A stretch of DNA of 64,000 nucleotides from Coprinus comatus (Eukaryota; Basidiomycota; Agaricomycetes; Agaricales; Agaricaceae): NCBI GenBank assembly GCA_034638255.1, contig JAWPGT010000003.1:558001-622000 (forward strand), read 5' to 3'. This document shows positions 27,686 to 40,890 of this stretch, one piece after another (position 1 is the stretch's first letter; each line of letters starts with the position of its first letter). A program made the position numbers and the translations under genes. Under the pieces are notes generated by a model. It did no database searches. It was not told where the DNA came from and worked only from the letters and a program-made list of their open reading frames with translations.

Positions 27686-30600
27686 ATGGCCCAAGCTGCC
27701 ACCTGGTTTCCTGTGTTGCCCCCGGCAAAGACCGAACGCCGATCAGAGATTCCTATGAACACCATCGACACTGCGACTACTACAGCCCCTCGTCCTCCTT
27801 CTGACTTGAACCGCTGGGATATTACAGACGTCCTTAGCCCTCCCTTCTCCCGTGAAAAGATGTCTCTCGACTACCCTTCAAAGTCTTCCCAATCTCATGG
27901 CTTATACGGCCAGGCTGACCTCGATCAGCCATACAGTATGCCCAACTTGGAACATGTAAGTGGCTTGGACTAGAAATTCATTGCTATCCTTATTTTATGT
28001 CCAGACCGAATCAATGGATACCACAGATCACCCTGCTTACGATTTGTTCCCCAATTCAAACTCCAATGGTCTCTCCTCCCAAGCCTACCGCACCAATGCA
28101 TCCTCTCTCCTCCTCCTTAGGTCAGAACTACGGCATCAATTCTGATAATCTTTATGGTCATCAGTCTTTTACTGATCCTGTGCCTTCATTCAATGGTTCT
28201 AATGCTTCCAATTCTTTCGAGATCATGAGTGGCCTCGCGTCTTCTTACCACAGTGGTAGCAGCGGAAAGGTCTCTCCACTCACCCCGAACGACTCAGTCA
28301 ATGCTTTTAATCCCCCCTCAGACTATTCCCATGCTCTTGGCGTCAAGGACTTCCAGCCCCCCTATCAAGACTCAGAGCGTCGTCTTCCAGGCGCTGGTTA
28401 TACGCCGCCATTTGAGGATTATATGGGTGTCAATAATGGCCTCGGATATCCAGGAAATCAATATCATGAACGCTTGCGCTTCCCACACGACAACAGATAT
28501 CATACAGGACCTGTTCCCCACCCTCCCCCTGGGGTTCCCCCTCAGATTACACAAGTCGTACCCTATCCTGATGGCATGCACCACTACATGCCTGATCCAC
28601 ATGCAGATTCCTCTCTACGCATGCCCACTGTGGACGAAACGTTGGCGCGTATGCGACTACATCCAATGGGACAATCCAACGATCTTCAAACCTTCATTCG
28701 GTAGATATTCATCCATTTTGGAAATTTGGGTATACTGAAAGAATATCACAGACCTTATCTTGACCAATACGTCCGCACCCCTAATCGGCTTGCCTTCGGC
28801 GAGCGCACAATAATTGTTATGTCAAGTAAAGTCGCTCAAAAGTCGTATGGCACCGAAAAACGGTAAGACCTTTTTATATGTAGATCTGGCATGGTGACCA
28901 ACTCCTTGTAGGTTTTTATGTCCACCTCCCACAGCGATTATGATTGGTAATTCTTGGTGGACGGATGTTGTCCGAAGGGGTGAAGATCCAAAAATCTGTC
29001 CTCCACGTGTTGTTATTTCCATCTCAGGAGAACCAGCGCCTCAAGAAGGCTCAATTGAGTGGACTGGTTCTTCTGGTAAAGCTTTTGATGTTAGTGATCC
29101 TCCTACAGGGACAACATACATTGGCCGTTGCGTCGGAAAACAACTATTCATTTCTGATGTTGATGAGAAGAAAAAGAAGGTCGAGGCACTGGTTAAGGTT
29201 ACTTCTCCTGCTTCGGACGATGAACCCGAGCGGGTCATCGGTGTTTTCCCTAGTCGGCCCATCAAAGTCATCAGCAAACCCAGCAAGAAGCGTCAAAGCG
29301 CAAAAAACCTTGAGCGTAGGTCATCTCTATGAACTTTTGTTATTTCGGCGTTCTCAGTGTATTTTAGTTTGCATTAACCATGGTTCAACTATTTCACTGT
29401 TCCACCGACTTCGCTCCCAAACCGTTTCCACAAAATATCTTTGCGTTTCGGGCTCTGGCTCGTCCTTCAAGGGATCCGATGGAGCACCGCTTATGGGATT
29501 GGATCATCGATCGCGTTCTACAACTCCTTCGTTCATTGCTAGGACCGCAAGTTGGGGTGAGTAGTCAGATGTAGGCATCAATGCACTTTTTGCTGAACTT
29601 TTGTACTTTTTAGATCCATTCGTGATGTACATCGTTGATGTAAACAAACCTGCTGGTGGTATCGATGCACCTCCACCTCCACCTCCTCAAGCCGATTACC
29701 CATCTCCTCCTCCCAACGCAATACCATTTACAAGTAATGGTTCTCAAATACCGATCTACTATAATCAAACAGTGGTTTTGCAGTGCCTTACCTCTGGTGT
29801 TGTCAGCCCTGTCCTTATTATCCGCAAAGTGGATCATCAAACTACGGTCGTCGGAGGTGGGCTACAAGAAGGGGCTAAAGGTGTACCTGATCACTACTGT
29901 GCACCCGGAGAAGTCTGTGGAGATCCAGTGTCGCAACTACATAAAATTGCGTTTGAAGTGTACGATTCTGCCAAGACGATGCCTGAACCTGGTACACCTG
30001 GTGCGACTGGTGCATTCCTTTCTTGTATGGGCGAAAAGGTGAATACTTATCGTCCTATTGATGGCCGACAATGGAATAGCACCGTGAACAACGGGTCCAA
30101 TTCACCACTGCCTACTTCGCCAATTACTCCTACTACTAAACCAGGTGAATACTTTGGTCATCCAAATGTCGACAGTGCGCCTGCTTCTCCATCGACGACC
30201 GAGTTCCCACCACATATGTCCAACGACGGAGGTCGCGTCAAGAAGCCCCGTGCTACTTCTAGTGCTTCGGGTGTTCCCAAGAGTATGGCTAAAGGTCGTC
30301 GCAGACCCAGCTCGGCTGGATCGGTATCTAGTCGCCGTGGAACCGGCAGTGACTCCGGCATTTGTTCAGGTGCTCTTTGGCAGGTCGATATTGGTGAAAC
30401 CAGCGTTTGGACGATCGTCGGCACTGGTATGTCCTCTTCATTATTTGAGCTCGTAAAAATTTCTGACCTTATATTTTTTTTATTTCAAAGACCAAATTCG
30501 TTACAACTTCTATGTCCCACCCGTCCTATTTGATAACCAACATGCTCCGCAAACGGGTTCTTTCCCTATACCCTCGAAACCTGTGACACCATTCCCTGGT

Positions 30601-30909
30601 GTTGTAAAATACCTTCCACCGGATCGTGCGGCCGAGGCCCCCAAATCAAATTGCGCGTCGGCTCGCGCAGTTCTGGCGAAACCCAATCCTCATGCCTCAA
30701 AGATGCTGACAGTTTATGGCGAGAACTTTAATAAATCTGATCCTGTTACCGTCTTCTTCGGTTCGGACCCATCACCATATATTGAGGTCCGATGCACTGA
30801 AGTCCTTGGCTGCCTACCTCCGGAGAACCAGATACCTAAACGCCGTCCCATCGTGCTAGTCCGCTTTGATGGTGTAGTGTTCCCCTCAAATGTCATGTAT
30901 CCTCAGTGA
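27686..30909 (+). CDS. CSL-family (CBF1/RBP-J/Su(H)/Lag-1) transcription factor
   Basis: Seven exons (27686-27955, 28027-28700, 28752-28862, 28912-29315, 29368-29556, 29614-30426, 30491-30909) give 959 residues. CSL proteins bind GTGGGAA-like sites; in fungi, which lack Notch, they affect adhesion, cell cycle and development. Residues 1-310 are a Pro/Ser/Asn-rich extension. The Rel-like N-terminal domain starts at RPYLDQYVRTPNRLAFGERT, with KRFLCPPP, GNSWW and SKPSKKRQSAKN. The beta-trefoil domain carries GSTISLFHRLRSQTVSTKYL, DPFVMYIVDV and DHYCAPGEVCGDPVSQLHKI. It is interrupted by a roughly 90-residue Ser/Pro/Arg-rich insert before GALWQVDIGE. The C-terminal domain ends FDGVVFPSNVMYPQ. The first intron has two possible acceptors; only CCACAG at 28026 keeps the frame. 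An in-frame TAG precedes the chosen ATG. Confidence 0.95.
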
Positions 30910-31920
30910 ACTATACTTTGTATATATCCCGACTTTTTCATCTTGCTACTTTTCTGGAATTGTCACTGCCTTTCGAATTGTTTCTGACTATGCATTTCTT
31001 CTCATCTTTTCGTCTACTTGTATTTCATGAGCCCAGATATGGAAGTGTTTTATTCTGCTTGCGGATCACTCTTACTGGGTTGTCCCCGATGTTTTAAATG
31101 GTTGAATGTATCGTTGGTAGAAGCTTACATATGGAAATCAGGATCTTATGGACTTTGATTTGAAACATTCGAGTGATATGGTCTACCCCTTGGGGCTTAG
31201 TCTAGCTTCGTCTTTTGTCCGAATCTAAGGCACCTGTCATACCAAAAAGAGACTCCTACTCGTTTATTGCCGACAACATCTCTTTTATGTCATACGACGA
31301 TAGGTTGTCAACCATAAGGTGGCAGTTAGCGGCAATCGCAACAGGTTTTAACTTGCCGATGGCAAATCTCGACCACGTTGCTGAATACCTCACTGGCATA
31401 AACCTCGTGGAGGTTCATGGATGTATTTGGCATGTGTATGTAGGTAAAAGTAAGGTTGTTGTGGTTGTCGAGTTTTACATTATTTTAACCGAGAAAATCC
31501 CTTGGGGTCGGCCAATGAAATATCAAGACCGAAAACAAAGTCAGGTTAATCAGAGATTTGGTATCCCTGGTACAGTTAAAGATCTAGTTCCAGTGGAAAA
31601 AAAAAAACACAGTTTTTTTTGGGTCGTCGTCTGATGTTCTATTGGAAATTGAATTTCCAATTTAAAGGGTTGGATACGCGACGACACCGACGTGATGCGC
31701 TTTGAATGCGCTTGCAACGTGTACTACTTGCATATGCACTTAACCTCAGACCTCAGATACCAGTACAACCAGCCACAACAATGACAACCACAAAAATATC
31801 ATGTGATTTGTGATGGTGTATTCCGGCGCTATCATTGTTCCGCTATCCTTTTACCTCCTTAGCGTCATTAATACTCAGTTAATACTACAATTTCTTCAAT
31901 CTAACATTATCAACTTTACG
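30910..31920. other. Intergenic region with an ATG-less open frame (31215-31634)
   Basis: It holds the 3' flank of CSL and the 5' flank of the next gene. A plus-strand frame is open for 139 codons (31215-31634) and reads protein-like in part (SYSFIADNISFMSYDDRLST, ATGFNLPMANLDHVAEYLTG), but it starts without an ATG and matches nothing I know. It could be an eroded gene or an exon of an unrecognised one. Confidence 0.4.
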
Positions 31921-32561
31921 ATGGCTATTACTTCATATGTCTCTGAATTGACTGTCCAGATCGTTTCCACTCCTCCCTCTGATGTTCCTAGAATCATCAT
32001 GAACACCTACGTCGATTATCTATGGAATTACGAAGAAAGCTCTTGGGTAGCACAGATTGTATACTCTGCTCGAGTGCTTGCTGTTCTAGTCAGCCTTCCT
32101 ATTGCCATGTTAGGCCTTTTTGTGCGTATAACTTATTCATGACTCGTGCCTACGATGAATGATTCGGCTTGTCTGATATATATATGCTTTCTATTTAGGA
32201 CATTGCTTCCTATGGCATTGCTCGGACATTGGGAATTGTAGATGACGTGAAGGCATCCACAAGTGACAAATTCACTGGATCTGCTCAAGACCAAGTACCT
32301 AGAATTCAAATAAATGGAGACTCCCCCAGCGAGCCATCGTCCTCTGCTGAGACAGACTTGGACGACAGATCAGATCGAGTCCTGTTGCGTAACCGACGGA
32401 GGGCAACTTCCATTCTCCTTGCTGCATCTCAGCCACAGGTGTACTACGCTTCAGAGGCTAATAGCCTGAAACTGTCCGGAGCGGACGTCTTTTCGCCCGC
32501 CGCGTCAGAACCACCTTCACCAACAATTTCGCGTCACTCATCATTTTTGAAGAAAGATTGA
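31921..32561 (+). CDS. Small conserved fungal membrane-associated protein of unknown function
   Basis: Two exons, 31921-32121 and 32199-32561, encode 187 residues. The N-terminal half (MAITSYVSELTVQIVSTPPS, then YVDYLWNYEESSWVAQI) leads into one hydrophobic segment (ARVLAVLVSLPIAMLGLFDI) that may be a membrane helix, followed by YGIARTLGIVDDVKAST. The C-terminal half is Ser/Pro-rich and hydrophilic (SEPSSSAETDLDDRSD). I recognise this as a family seen in basidiomycetes but know no function. An ATG at 31813 in the same frame would add 36 mostly hydrophobic residues; I prefer 31921 because the familiar part starts there. Confidence 0.7.
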
Positions 32562-32737
32562 AGTTGGTGATGAAGAGGGTGTTGGTTCCGGTTTACAATA
32601 GAGTCCGAGTGAAGGGGCAATGGACTAATAGGGATGATAAATGTTATACCACAGAATCTCAAAATAATATACACTAGAGGAATGGCCTACTCTACAGTAT
32701 GACAACAACGTTCTTACATAGACAATACACATGTACC

Positions 32738-34542
<1,805 letters not shown>

Positions 34543-34888
34543 CGTTATATGCCAGTATTCTGAACAAAAAGGGTGTGAAGGAGTAGTAGAAAAACTCTCA
34601 GAGGAGCCACGTCACGAATAAGGTCGCGGTCAAATCGTTAGCAAAAAGGCTCGCAGAAGTATCAGGAGATGTTCTTAGTGGAACCTGCAAATATGGTGAA
34701 CAGGGAATAAGTAAATGTTTGTTGCTGCTGCGTTTGTCTTCGACCAGTGCCTCTTTACTGACTCAACTCCCGTGCTTGCTGACAAAGACTCCTGTGTCAG
34801 CGTTACACCGTAACACCATCTTCTGTCACAGGATCGGTCGTGATGGTCACAGCAATTTAGTAAATGAATTTAAATATTACAGAAAACC
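34543..34888. promoter_or_regulatory. Shared divergent promoter of ESA1 and DBP7
   Basis: A 346 nt spacer between divergent start codons of a chromatin gene and a ribosome-biogenesis gene. No specific motif is convincing. Confidence 0.5.
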
Positions 34889-37490
34889 ATGGACGACGAT
34901 ATTGTCCTCAACATTGACCTTAGCCAGAATGGACCTGCAAAAAACCATGGTAACAAGGGAGGGCGCTGGGTGGATAGGTAGCTTTCTTTCCATTTTGTTT
35001 TTCCCATCAATAAACTCATTTTCTCTGCCAGGCTAAAAGTAAAACGTGCAGGAAAGCGCAAAGCTCAGCCACAGCGTACCTCTTCAAAACCATCGCTAGA
35101 TGATAATACTACCTCGGATGATCGACCTGCCAAACGTCCTAGACAGGATATTGATGTGCCCCATCTTACTCCCCCAGACCCGAAGCCAACAACATCCAAC
35201 CCAGTCGCTCGCCCTCTACCAACTCAATTCATATCTTCTCTGTTTACCTCAAACCCCAAAGTTGATATGCCTAAAAAAGATACCTCTGAACAGGAAACAA
35301 TTTCCAAGCCAAGTAATGCCCCTCTTGACAGTTCCAGTTTCTCTGGCCTTGGTCTTCATCCACTACTTGCAACCCATCTCACCGGTAAAATGAATATTCT
35401 GAAGCCAACAGCAATCCAAAAATCCGCTCTCAGTGCCCTACTATCCGAACATGCTTCAGACAGAGATGTTTTTATCCAGGCACAAACAGGTTCAGGAAAG
35501 ACACTATCATATCTTCTACCGATCATCCACGACCTACTTCCCCTCAGTTCTTATTCCTACATCGACCGTTCAATAGGAACCTTGGCTGTTATCATAGCAC
35601 CAACCCGTGAACTTGCAAAACAAATTTCAGAGGTTCTGGAAGTCTTGCTTAAGCTGCGACTACGGTCCGAAGATGAATCTGCAGAAAACCCTGATCATAC
35701 CAAGAGGCTGACAAGGTGGCTTGTATCTGGTCTACTGATTGGAGGAGAAAACCGTACACACGAGAAGGCTCGGTTACGAAAGGGAGTTCCAATTCTGGTT
35801 TCAACACCTGGTCGGCTATTAGATCATCTACAGAACACATCGTCGCTCAATATTGGAAAATGTCGATGGTTGGTTCTTGACGAGGCTGATCACCTCATGG
35901 AACTTGGATTCGAAGAGACTATCACGGGCATTATGAAGGGGTTAGAAGGACGTCACCGTCTAGCCAAGAAGGCTGCTGAAGAAGGCAAGAGCATGGAAGT
36001 TGGTGGTTGGGACTGGGACCACCGACAGAGAACTATCTTATGTTCTGCCACCATGCGCGAGGATGTACAAAAGTTGGCAGGAACCACTCTAATAAATCCC
36101 TTAATCATCAAGACAGTTGAAGCGGACAATGAAGCCACCCTTACCGTTGCCAAACCCGACAGTCAGCAAACTGAAAAGTTCACACCTCCTACACAATTGT
36201 CACAAAAATATGTTGTGGTACCCCTTAAACTTAGACTGGTCACGCTGGTCGCACTTTTGCGCACTCTAATTGCACAGTCTTATGGTCGTCGAAGCATCAA
36301 AATTATTGTCTTCTTTAGTTGTACCGATTCCGTCGACTTCCACTGGCGAATGCTGGCAGAGACATCAATGGGGGGAGACAAAGAATCTCTTAGCGGAGGT
36401 GACAGTCATGGGAGCGAAGATGAAGATCAAGAAGGTGAAAATAAGGCCGCCTCAAAGGCTAAAGAAGAGGAGTATGAGGGCACATGTCCCCTTCTACCTG
36501 GAACTTCTATCTTCCGTCTGCATGGCTCACTGCCGACTCAGTCACGTCTTCAAATCGTTAAGGGTTTCTCGGCACCATCAAAATCCACCGTTGAGGCCGC
36601 GACAGCTTCCTCTATCCTACTGTGTACATCAGTAGCATCTCGAGGTCTCGATTTGCCACTTGTACGTGCAGTTGTACAATATGATCTTCCGACGGAAGGA
36701 GGTTCGACAGAATATGTTCATCGAGTTGGTCGTACAGCACGAGCCGGCAAGGGTGGTGAAGCTTGGAGTATTATAGGTCCCAGTGAGACGGCCTGGGTTT
36801 CATTTGTTCAAGATGGGATGCAAAATGATGTCAGGGATGGTGAATCCAGTGAAGCTAAAGGAAATGCGTCTCTCACGGCGGTTGGGATTGAAGAAATCCT
36901 AAAATCTGGATTCGGTGGTAGGGGCCAAGAATATGAAGAGCGTGCAACCGAGGTGCAATTGGCGTTCGAACGATGGGTCATTCGTGAGAAAGAGGTAGGG
37001 TTTCCATTTTGACTCCCAAGTTGTGGACCTTGTGCTTATCTACATCGTTTCCAATTTATAGAACTCGGAGCTTGCCCGTAAGGCATTTTTATCTCACATG
37101 AGAGCTTATGCCACACATCCGTCAAATGAAAAACATATATTCCATATTCGTCATCTTCATCTTGGACATCTGGCTAAAGCATTCGCCCTTCGAGATGCAC
37201 CGAAGGTTGTGGGTGGCACGACAACGGGCGTAAAGAGTGGTAAGACTGTTAATAGTGCGCAGAAGAAGAAGGGCAATCCTTCTGCCGCAGGAAAGGTTGT
37301 AAATGAGAAAAAGGAGCGATATAAAGAACTACATATCGATCATTCCGGAGATGCCGAAAAGAGAATGCAGGAAGTGGTCAGAGCGCAAGGACGGTTGTCG
37401 AAGACAAAGGGAATTATGATGAGAAAAGATGCATCAGAATTCCAGATTGCAGGGGGATATGACTTGGAAAAACTTGTTCGCGGCTCTTAA
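34889..37490 (+). CDS. DBP7: DEAD-box RNA helicase Dbp7 (60S ribosome biogenesis)
   Basis: Dbp7 is a nucleolar helicase needed for early large-subunit assembly. Three exons (34889-34977, 35032-36994, 37062-37490) encode 826 residues. The N-terminus is basic ([26 protein letters not shown]). Helicase motifs in order: the Q motif region [20 protein letters not shown] (I), APTRELA (Ia), [10 protein letters not shown] (Ib), [14 protein letters not shown] (II, DEAD), CSATM (III), [14 protein letters not shown] (IV), [12 protein letters not shown] (V) and [13 protein letters not shown] (VI). The C-terminus carries [20 protein letters not shown] and a basic KKK-rich tail. The [13 protein letters not shown] variant and the long insert before motif V are Dbp7-like. 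Intron 1 splits WVD/RLK as in related genes. An acidic, repetitive insert (36400-36480) separates motifs IV and V. Confidence 0.95.
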
Positions 37491-38000
37491 TTCAATGGTT
37501 TATCATCCAGTGCCGAAAAAGCTCTTGAACTCTCACACGTTCTCATGAAATATATCTGGTGCTCTGGAAATGGACGATTGTTAACTACGGGTCAACTGCA
37601 CCACAGAAAAAATGAACATAATGCTGCGTTGAGTGGAATATAAGTGCATGTAGGAATAGTTGTGTATATGGACACTGAAAACACCCATGTTAATAATGAC
37701 AGACAGAGTGTTCGAGGCACTTCACAACCTCAAATAAACTTTAGTGGGCAACTATGAAATAATCCTCGGTAGACAAACTACACTACCGTCCCGAAATCTG
37801 TCCGCTGTTTGTATCTGTGACTGTAAACAACGGCCAAATGCAAAGAGGTTGGTTGATCATACTCAAATAACTCCGTGTTACGTATCCCCATAGAGATGTT
37901 GCTGGCACGTGAACTAAACCCGAAATATCTTGACCGCCACGTCGGGGACTTCCACGTTTCCCTCTCCTAACTTATACCAATTCCACCTCAATCATTCATT
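37491..38000. other. Intergenic region between DBP7 and the cyclophilin gene
   Basis: A tandem-orientation spacer of 510 nt containing the DBP7 3' end and the cyclophilin promoter. A C/T-rich stretch lies directly before the ATG at 38001. Nothing else was recognised. Confidence 0.5.
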
Positions 38001-39619
38001 ATGTTTGGTCGTGTCTCCATCGCTTTCATTGTACTGTCGATTGCCGCATTCTTCTGCGTCGCTGAGGCGGCAAAAGGACCAAAAGTCACAAACAAGGTCT
38101 ACTTCGACATTAAACAAGGAGACGAAAACTTGGGAAGGAGTATGTATTTGACTTTACATTTTACTATTCAAACTATTATTTACTGTGTGTTGTAGTTGTC
38201 GTTGGCCTCTTTGGCGGAGTATGTGTTTACGCATATGAATCCTTTCAGAGTGCTCACCATGTTGATCCGTATATAGACCGTTCCCAAGACCGCTGAGAAC
38301 TTCCGCGCCTTGGCTACTGGCGTCAAGAAGGACGGTACCGAGCTTGGCTTCGGTTACAAGGGTTCCAAATTCCATCGTGTGATCAAAGATTTCATGTGAG
38401 TAGATTGCTTTCCCAGACCCAGAGGTATGGAATTGTAACAATATTTTTCCTCTAGGATTCAAGGTGGAGACTTTAGTGAGTGTAGCCTTCAATGAAAGAA
38501 GATTTCGGTTCTTAAATAAATGATATCAAGCTCGTGGTGATGGTACCGGTGGAAAGGTAAAGATCTATCGACTTTGACTTCTGAAAATCACACTTACCAA
38601 GAGAATGGTTTTATAATAGTCCATTTACGGTGAAAAATTCGCGGATGAGAACTTGTCAGTGCTATTCTTTTTGATTCCGAGACCGATAATCGGAACGGAA
38701 TGCTCATCGATGATTTGTTCTACAGCAAGCTCCAACATACTGGCCCCGGTATTCTCTCGATGGCAAATGCTGGAAAAGACACCAACGGTCAGTATCGTTC
38801 TTACCTTGGCGTCTCTCTTTTTACTCACAATGTCATCTTATTTGTATTCAGGATCCCAATTCGTGAGTTTTATATTTATAAGAATCCCGTTTTGCCACGA
38901 CCAACAAGTTCCGTAGTTCATCACTACCGTCACTACTAGCTGGTTAAATGGCCGTCACGTAAGTTCTCGTGTCAAGATAGTTTCTCACAACCTAATCTTG
39001 TCATTCTAGGTTGTCTTTGGAAAGGTTCTTGAGGGGATGGACATTGTCACAAAGATCGGTATGTGTAACCTTCTAAAACAACCGGATACACGCGGTTAAA
39101 TGGTTTATCCCTTCCCAGAAAATGTCAAGAAAGGAGCACAGGACCGTCCCGTTGTCGATGTCGTCATCGCTGATTCTGGCGAAGTAAGTTCTTTCCACGA
39201 GTGGGATAATTTGTTCCAGAACACTCAATTTGATTTTCTTTTTCGATCAGATTGAAATGGAGAAGGATGCTGAAGGCAATCAGGTGCCTGTTCACGCTGA
39301 GCTCTAATGCTCCTCTTGTCCTTAATGAACTTGCGTACCAAAATGAAATATATTTTATTAACAGACCACTGCGACGACTACTGATGAAGAGTCCCTTAAA
39401 ACTCCTGTTGCTACCGAAGTCGGACACGAGGCCACTTCACAAACATCCGAGTCCGAAATAACCCCGGAGCCAAAGGACCTTAGCACCTTATTCTTTGGTA
39501 TAATCCTTGTGGGTGTGCTGGTTGCGGTTTTTCTGTGGCTTGGAGGTGCTCGCTACGCGAAGCGTTTCATCAACTCTGATGAAACGAAGTATAGTCAGCT
39601 TGAGCAAGCAGACATGTAA
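38001..39619 (+). CDS. ER-targeted cyclophilin-type peptidyl-prolyl isomerase with C-terminal membrane anchor
   Basis: Thirteen exons (38001-38139, 38196-38218, 38277-38395, 38456-38475, 38531-38556, 38620-38654, 38726-38787, 38852-38862, 38917-38958, 39010-39058, 39119-39183, 39251-39283, 39365-39619) sum to 879 nt, 292 residues; one exon is only 11 nt. It opens with a signal peptide ([20 protein letters not shown], cleavage near AEA|AKG). The cyclophilin B-like domain holds [69 protein letters not shown] and [15 protein letters not shown], including the catalytic Arg (FHR), Phe (FFIT), Trp and His. The fully spliced C-terminus adds a Thr/Glu-rich stalk, a transmembrane helix ([20 protein letters not shown]) and a cytosolic tail ([10 protein letters not shown]). 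Retaining the last intron gives a different ending, described separately. It assists folding in the secretory pathway. Confidence 0.93.
39284..39364 (+). other. Optional last intron of the cyclophilin gene: encodes an alternative HAEL terminus
   Basis: The 81 nt intron starts GTGCCT and ends TTAACAG. Read through from EGNQ, it encodes VPVHAEL and then a TAA at 39305-39307. HAEL resembles the K/HDEL ER-retrieval class, so retention would yield a soluble lumenal isoform and splicing a membrane-anchored one. The donor GTGCCT is weak, consistent with regulated splicing. Confidence 0.55.
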
Positions 39620-39896
39620 GCTATGTCCTTTTGAATTTCAACCAGCAGATGGCCCATTATTTTTTAGGAGGCAAACCGCCTAAAGTCTTGAGATGGTTGT
39701 ATGGTATATTTTTCTTACTTCATTTGAGAGACTGGTGCACTCAAATGTAGATGTAACTTGGATGATACAAATTACAAGTAGATAGTAAAGGATATAATAA
39801 TAAACAGCGAGATGGCACTGAATAAAAAGGAAGTGTGGGTATGGAAAGAATGTGGGGTATGGTTTGTTGTGGTATCTGGTCTAGAAAAAGACGGTA

Positions 39897-40824
39897 TCAG
39901 CAAGATATGAAGGGTTGTATAAATACTTTTGTAACATACGGAATACCATTTCGATCGGAAAAAGAGGGACAGGTATCATCTGGACTTCCCTGAAAATTGG
40001 GTGGTTTTGTGAGAGACCTAATCAGAGTAAAGAGAGGCTTAACACCTACGGTAGGATTTGAAGGACAACATCCTCCTGGTCCTAGTTCTGCTACGCTACC
40101 TAGAGCCTTTGCGTTGCGTGCACCTTCCCAACCAGAGAAGCAAGATACAGTTTCATATGTGATGTTCCAGACACCAAAATCCTGTGAGAAAACAAGTATG
40201 AGGTGTATGTAAAAATGACAGGATTTGATAGTAAATACCTTGTATCCATAGGTAACTTCGTCAGACGGAAAGAAATCATCGGGTATAGCGTCAGAGGGGT
40301 ATGCAAGGTCAAAATTGAGATATGCGCCAGCACTGCCAAACTTAAATCAGAAAACTTGAATACGAGTACCATTGTGTGGGGCATGCATACGAGTTGGGTC
40401 GCTCTTCTCTTCCCGAGCACCAGCCGTCTTCGGATAATGGACATAAGTCTGTAATTTTTACAACAAGAGATTTGACTTCAGAGGGATAGAAAGGAGGCGT
40501 TGCGATGAGAGGGTTAACGAGAGTGAGTTTGAAACATTTCCCGCAAGCAGGTCCTTTATAATTACGACGATATCAGTTTGTAATTACAGATAAGTAGTAA
40601 ATAGGGGTACCATAGGAGTTGCTGCTGCCGTAAGCCATTTGGGAGAGGGCGGCAGTTGGGTAATGGGTGCTGGACGGTGTACATCCACACGAAGCGACAT
40701 AGTCTCTGGGCAGGGTATAGTGAGTGAGTGTTGCGAGACCATGCGGGGTATATTCTATCCATGCAGAGACGTCTAGTACCGCACAGAGGAAGAAAAATAG
40801 GGAATAAATGTGGGAATAGTACAT
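39897..40824 (-). CDS. Secreted GH45 (endoglucanase V-like) / barwin-fold protein
   Basis: Five exons (40611-40824, 40391-40553, 40239-40332, 40050-40181, 39897-39989) give 231 residues. A signal peptide (MYYSHIYSLFFFLCAVLDVS) precedes ATLTHYTLPRDYVASCGCTP, STHYPTAALSQMAYG, GPACGKCFKLTLVNP, VVKITDLCPLSEDGWCSG, AYLNFDLAYPSDAIPDDFFP and FGVWNITYETVSC. These cysteine and aromatic motifs match the small basidiomycete endoglucanase V-like proteins, which share the double-psi barrel of GH45, expansins and barwin. Glucanase activity is not certain: a classic GH45 catalytic acid pair cannot be confirmed by eye. The last intron (39990-40049) is 60 nt and stop-free, so retention would stay in frame; I spliced it to give NPTGSPDDTCPSFSD. 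Its start lies only 66 nt from that of GCN5. Confidence 0.82.
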
Positions 40825-40890
40825 GTGGGTGGTTGTGTATTCATAGAGCTGTGACCCTGATCACCGTCACTCTTCCCAACTCTCCCATCC
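40825..40890. promoter_or_regulatory. 66 nt divergent promoter between the GH45-like gene and GCN5
   Basis: The two start codons are back to back with 66 nt between them, containing CACCGTCACTCTTCCC-type pyrimidine sequence. The 5' UTRs and core promoters must be very short or overlap the opposing gene. Confidence 0.6.
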
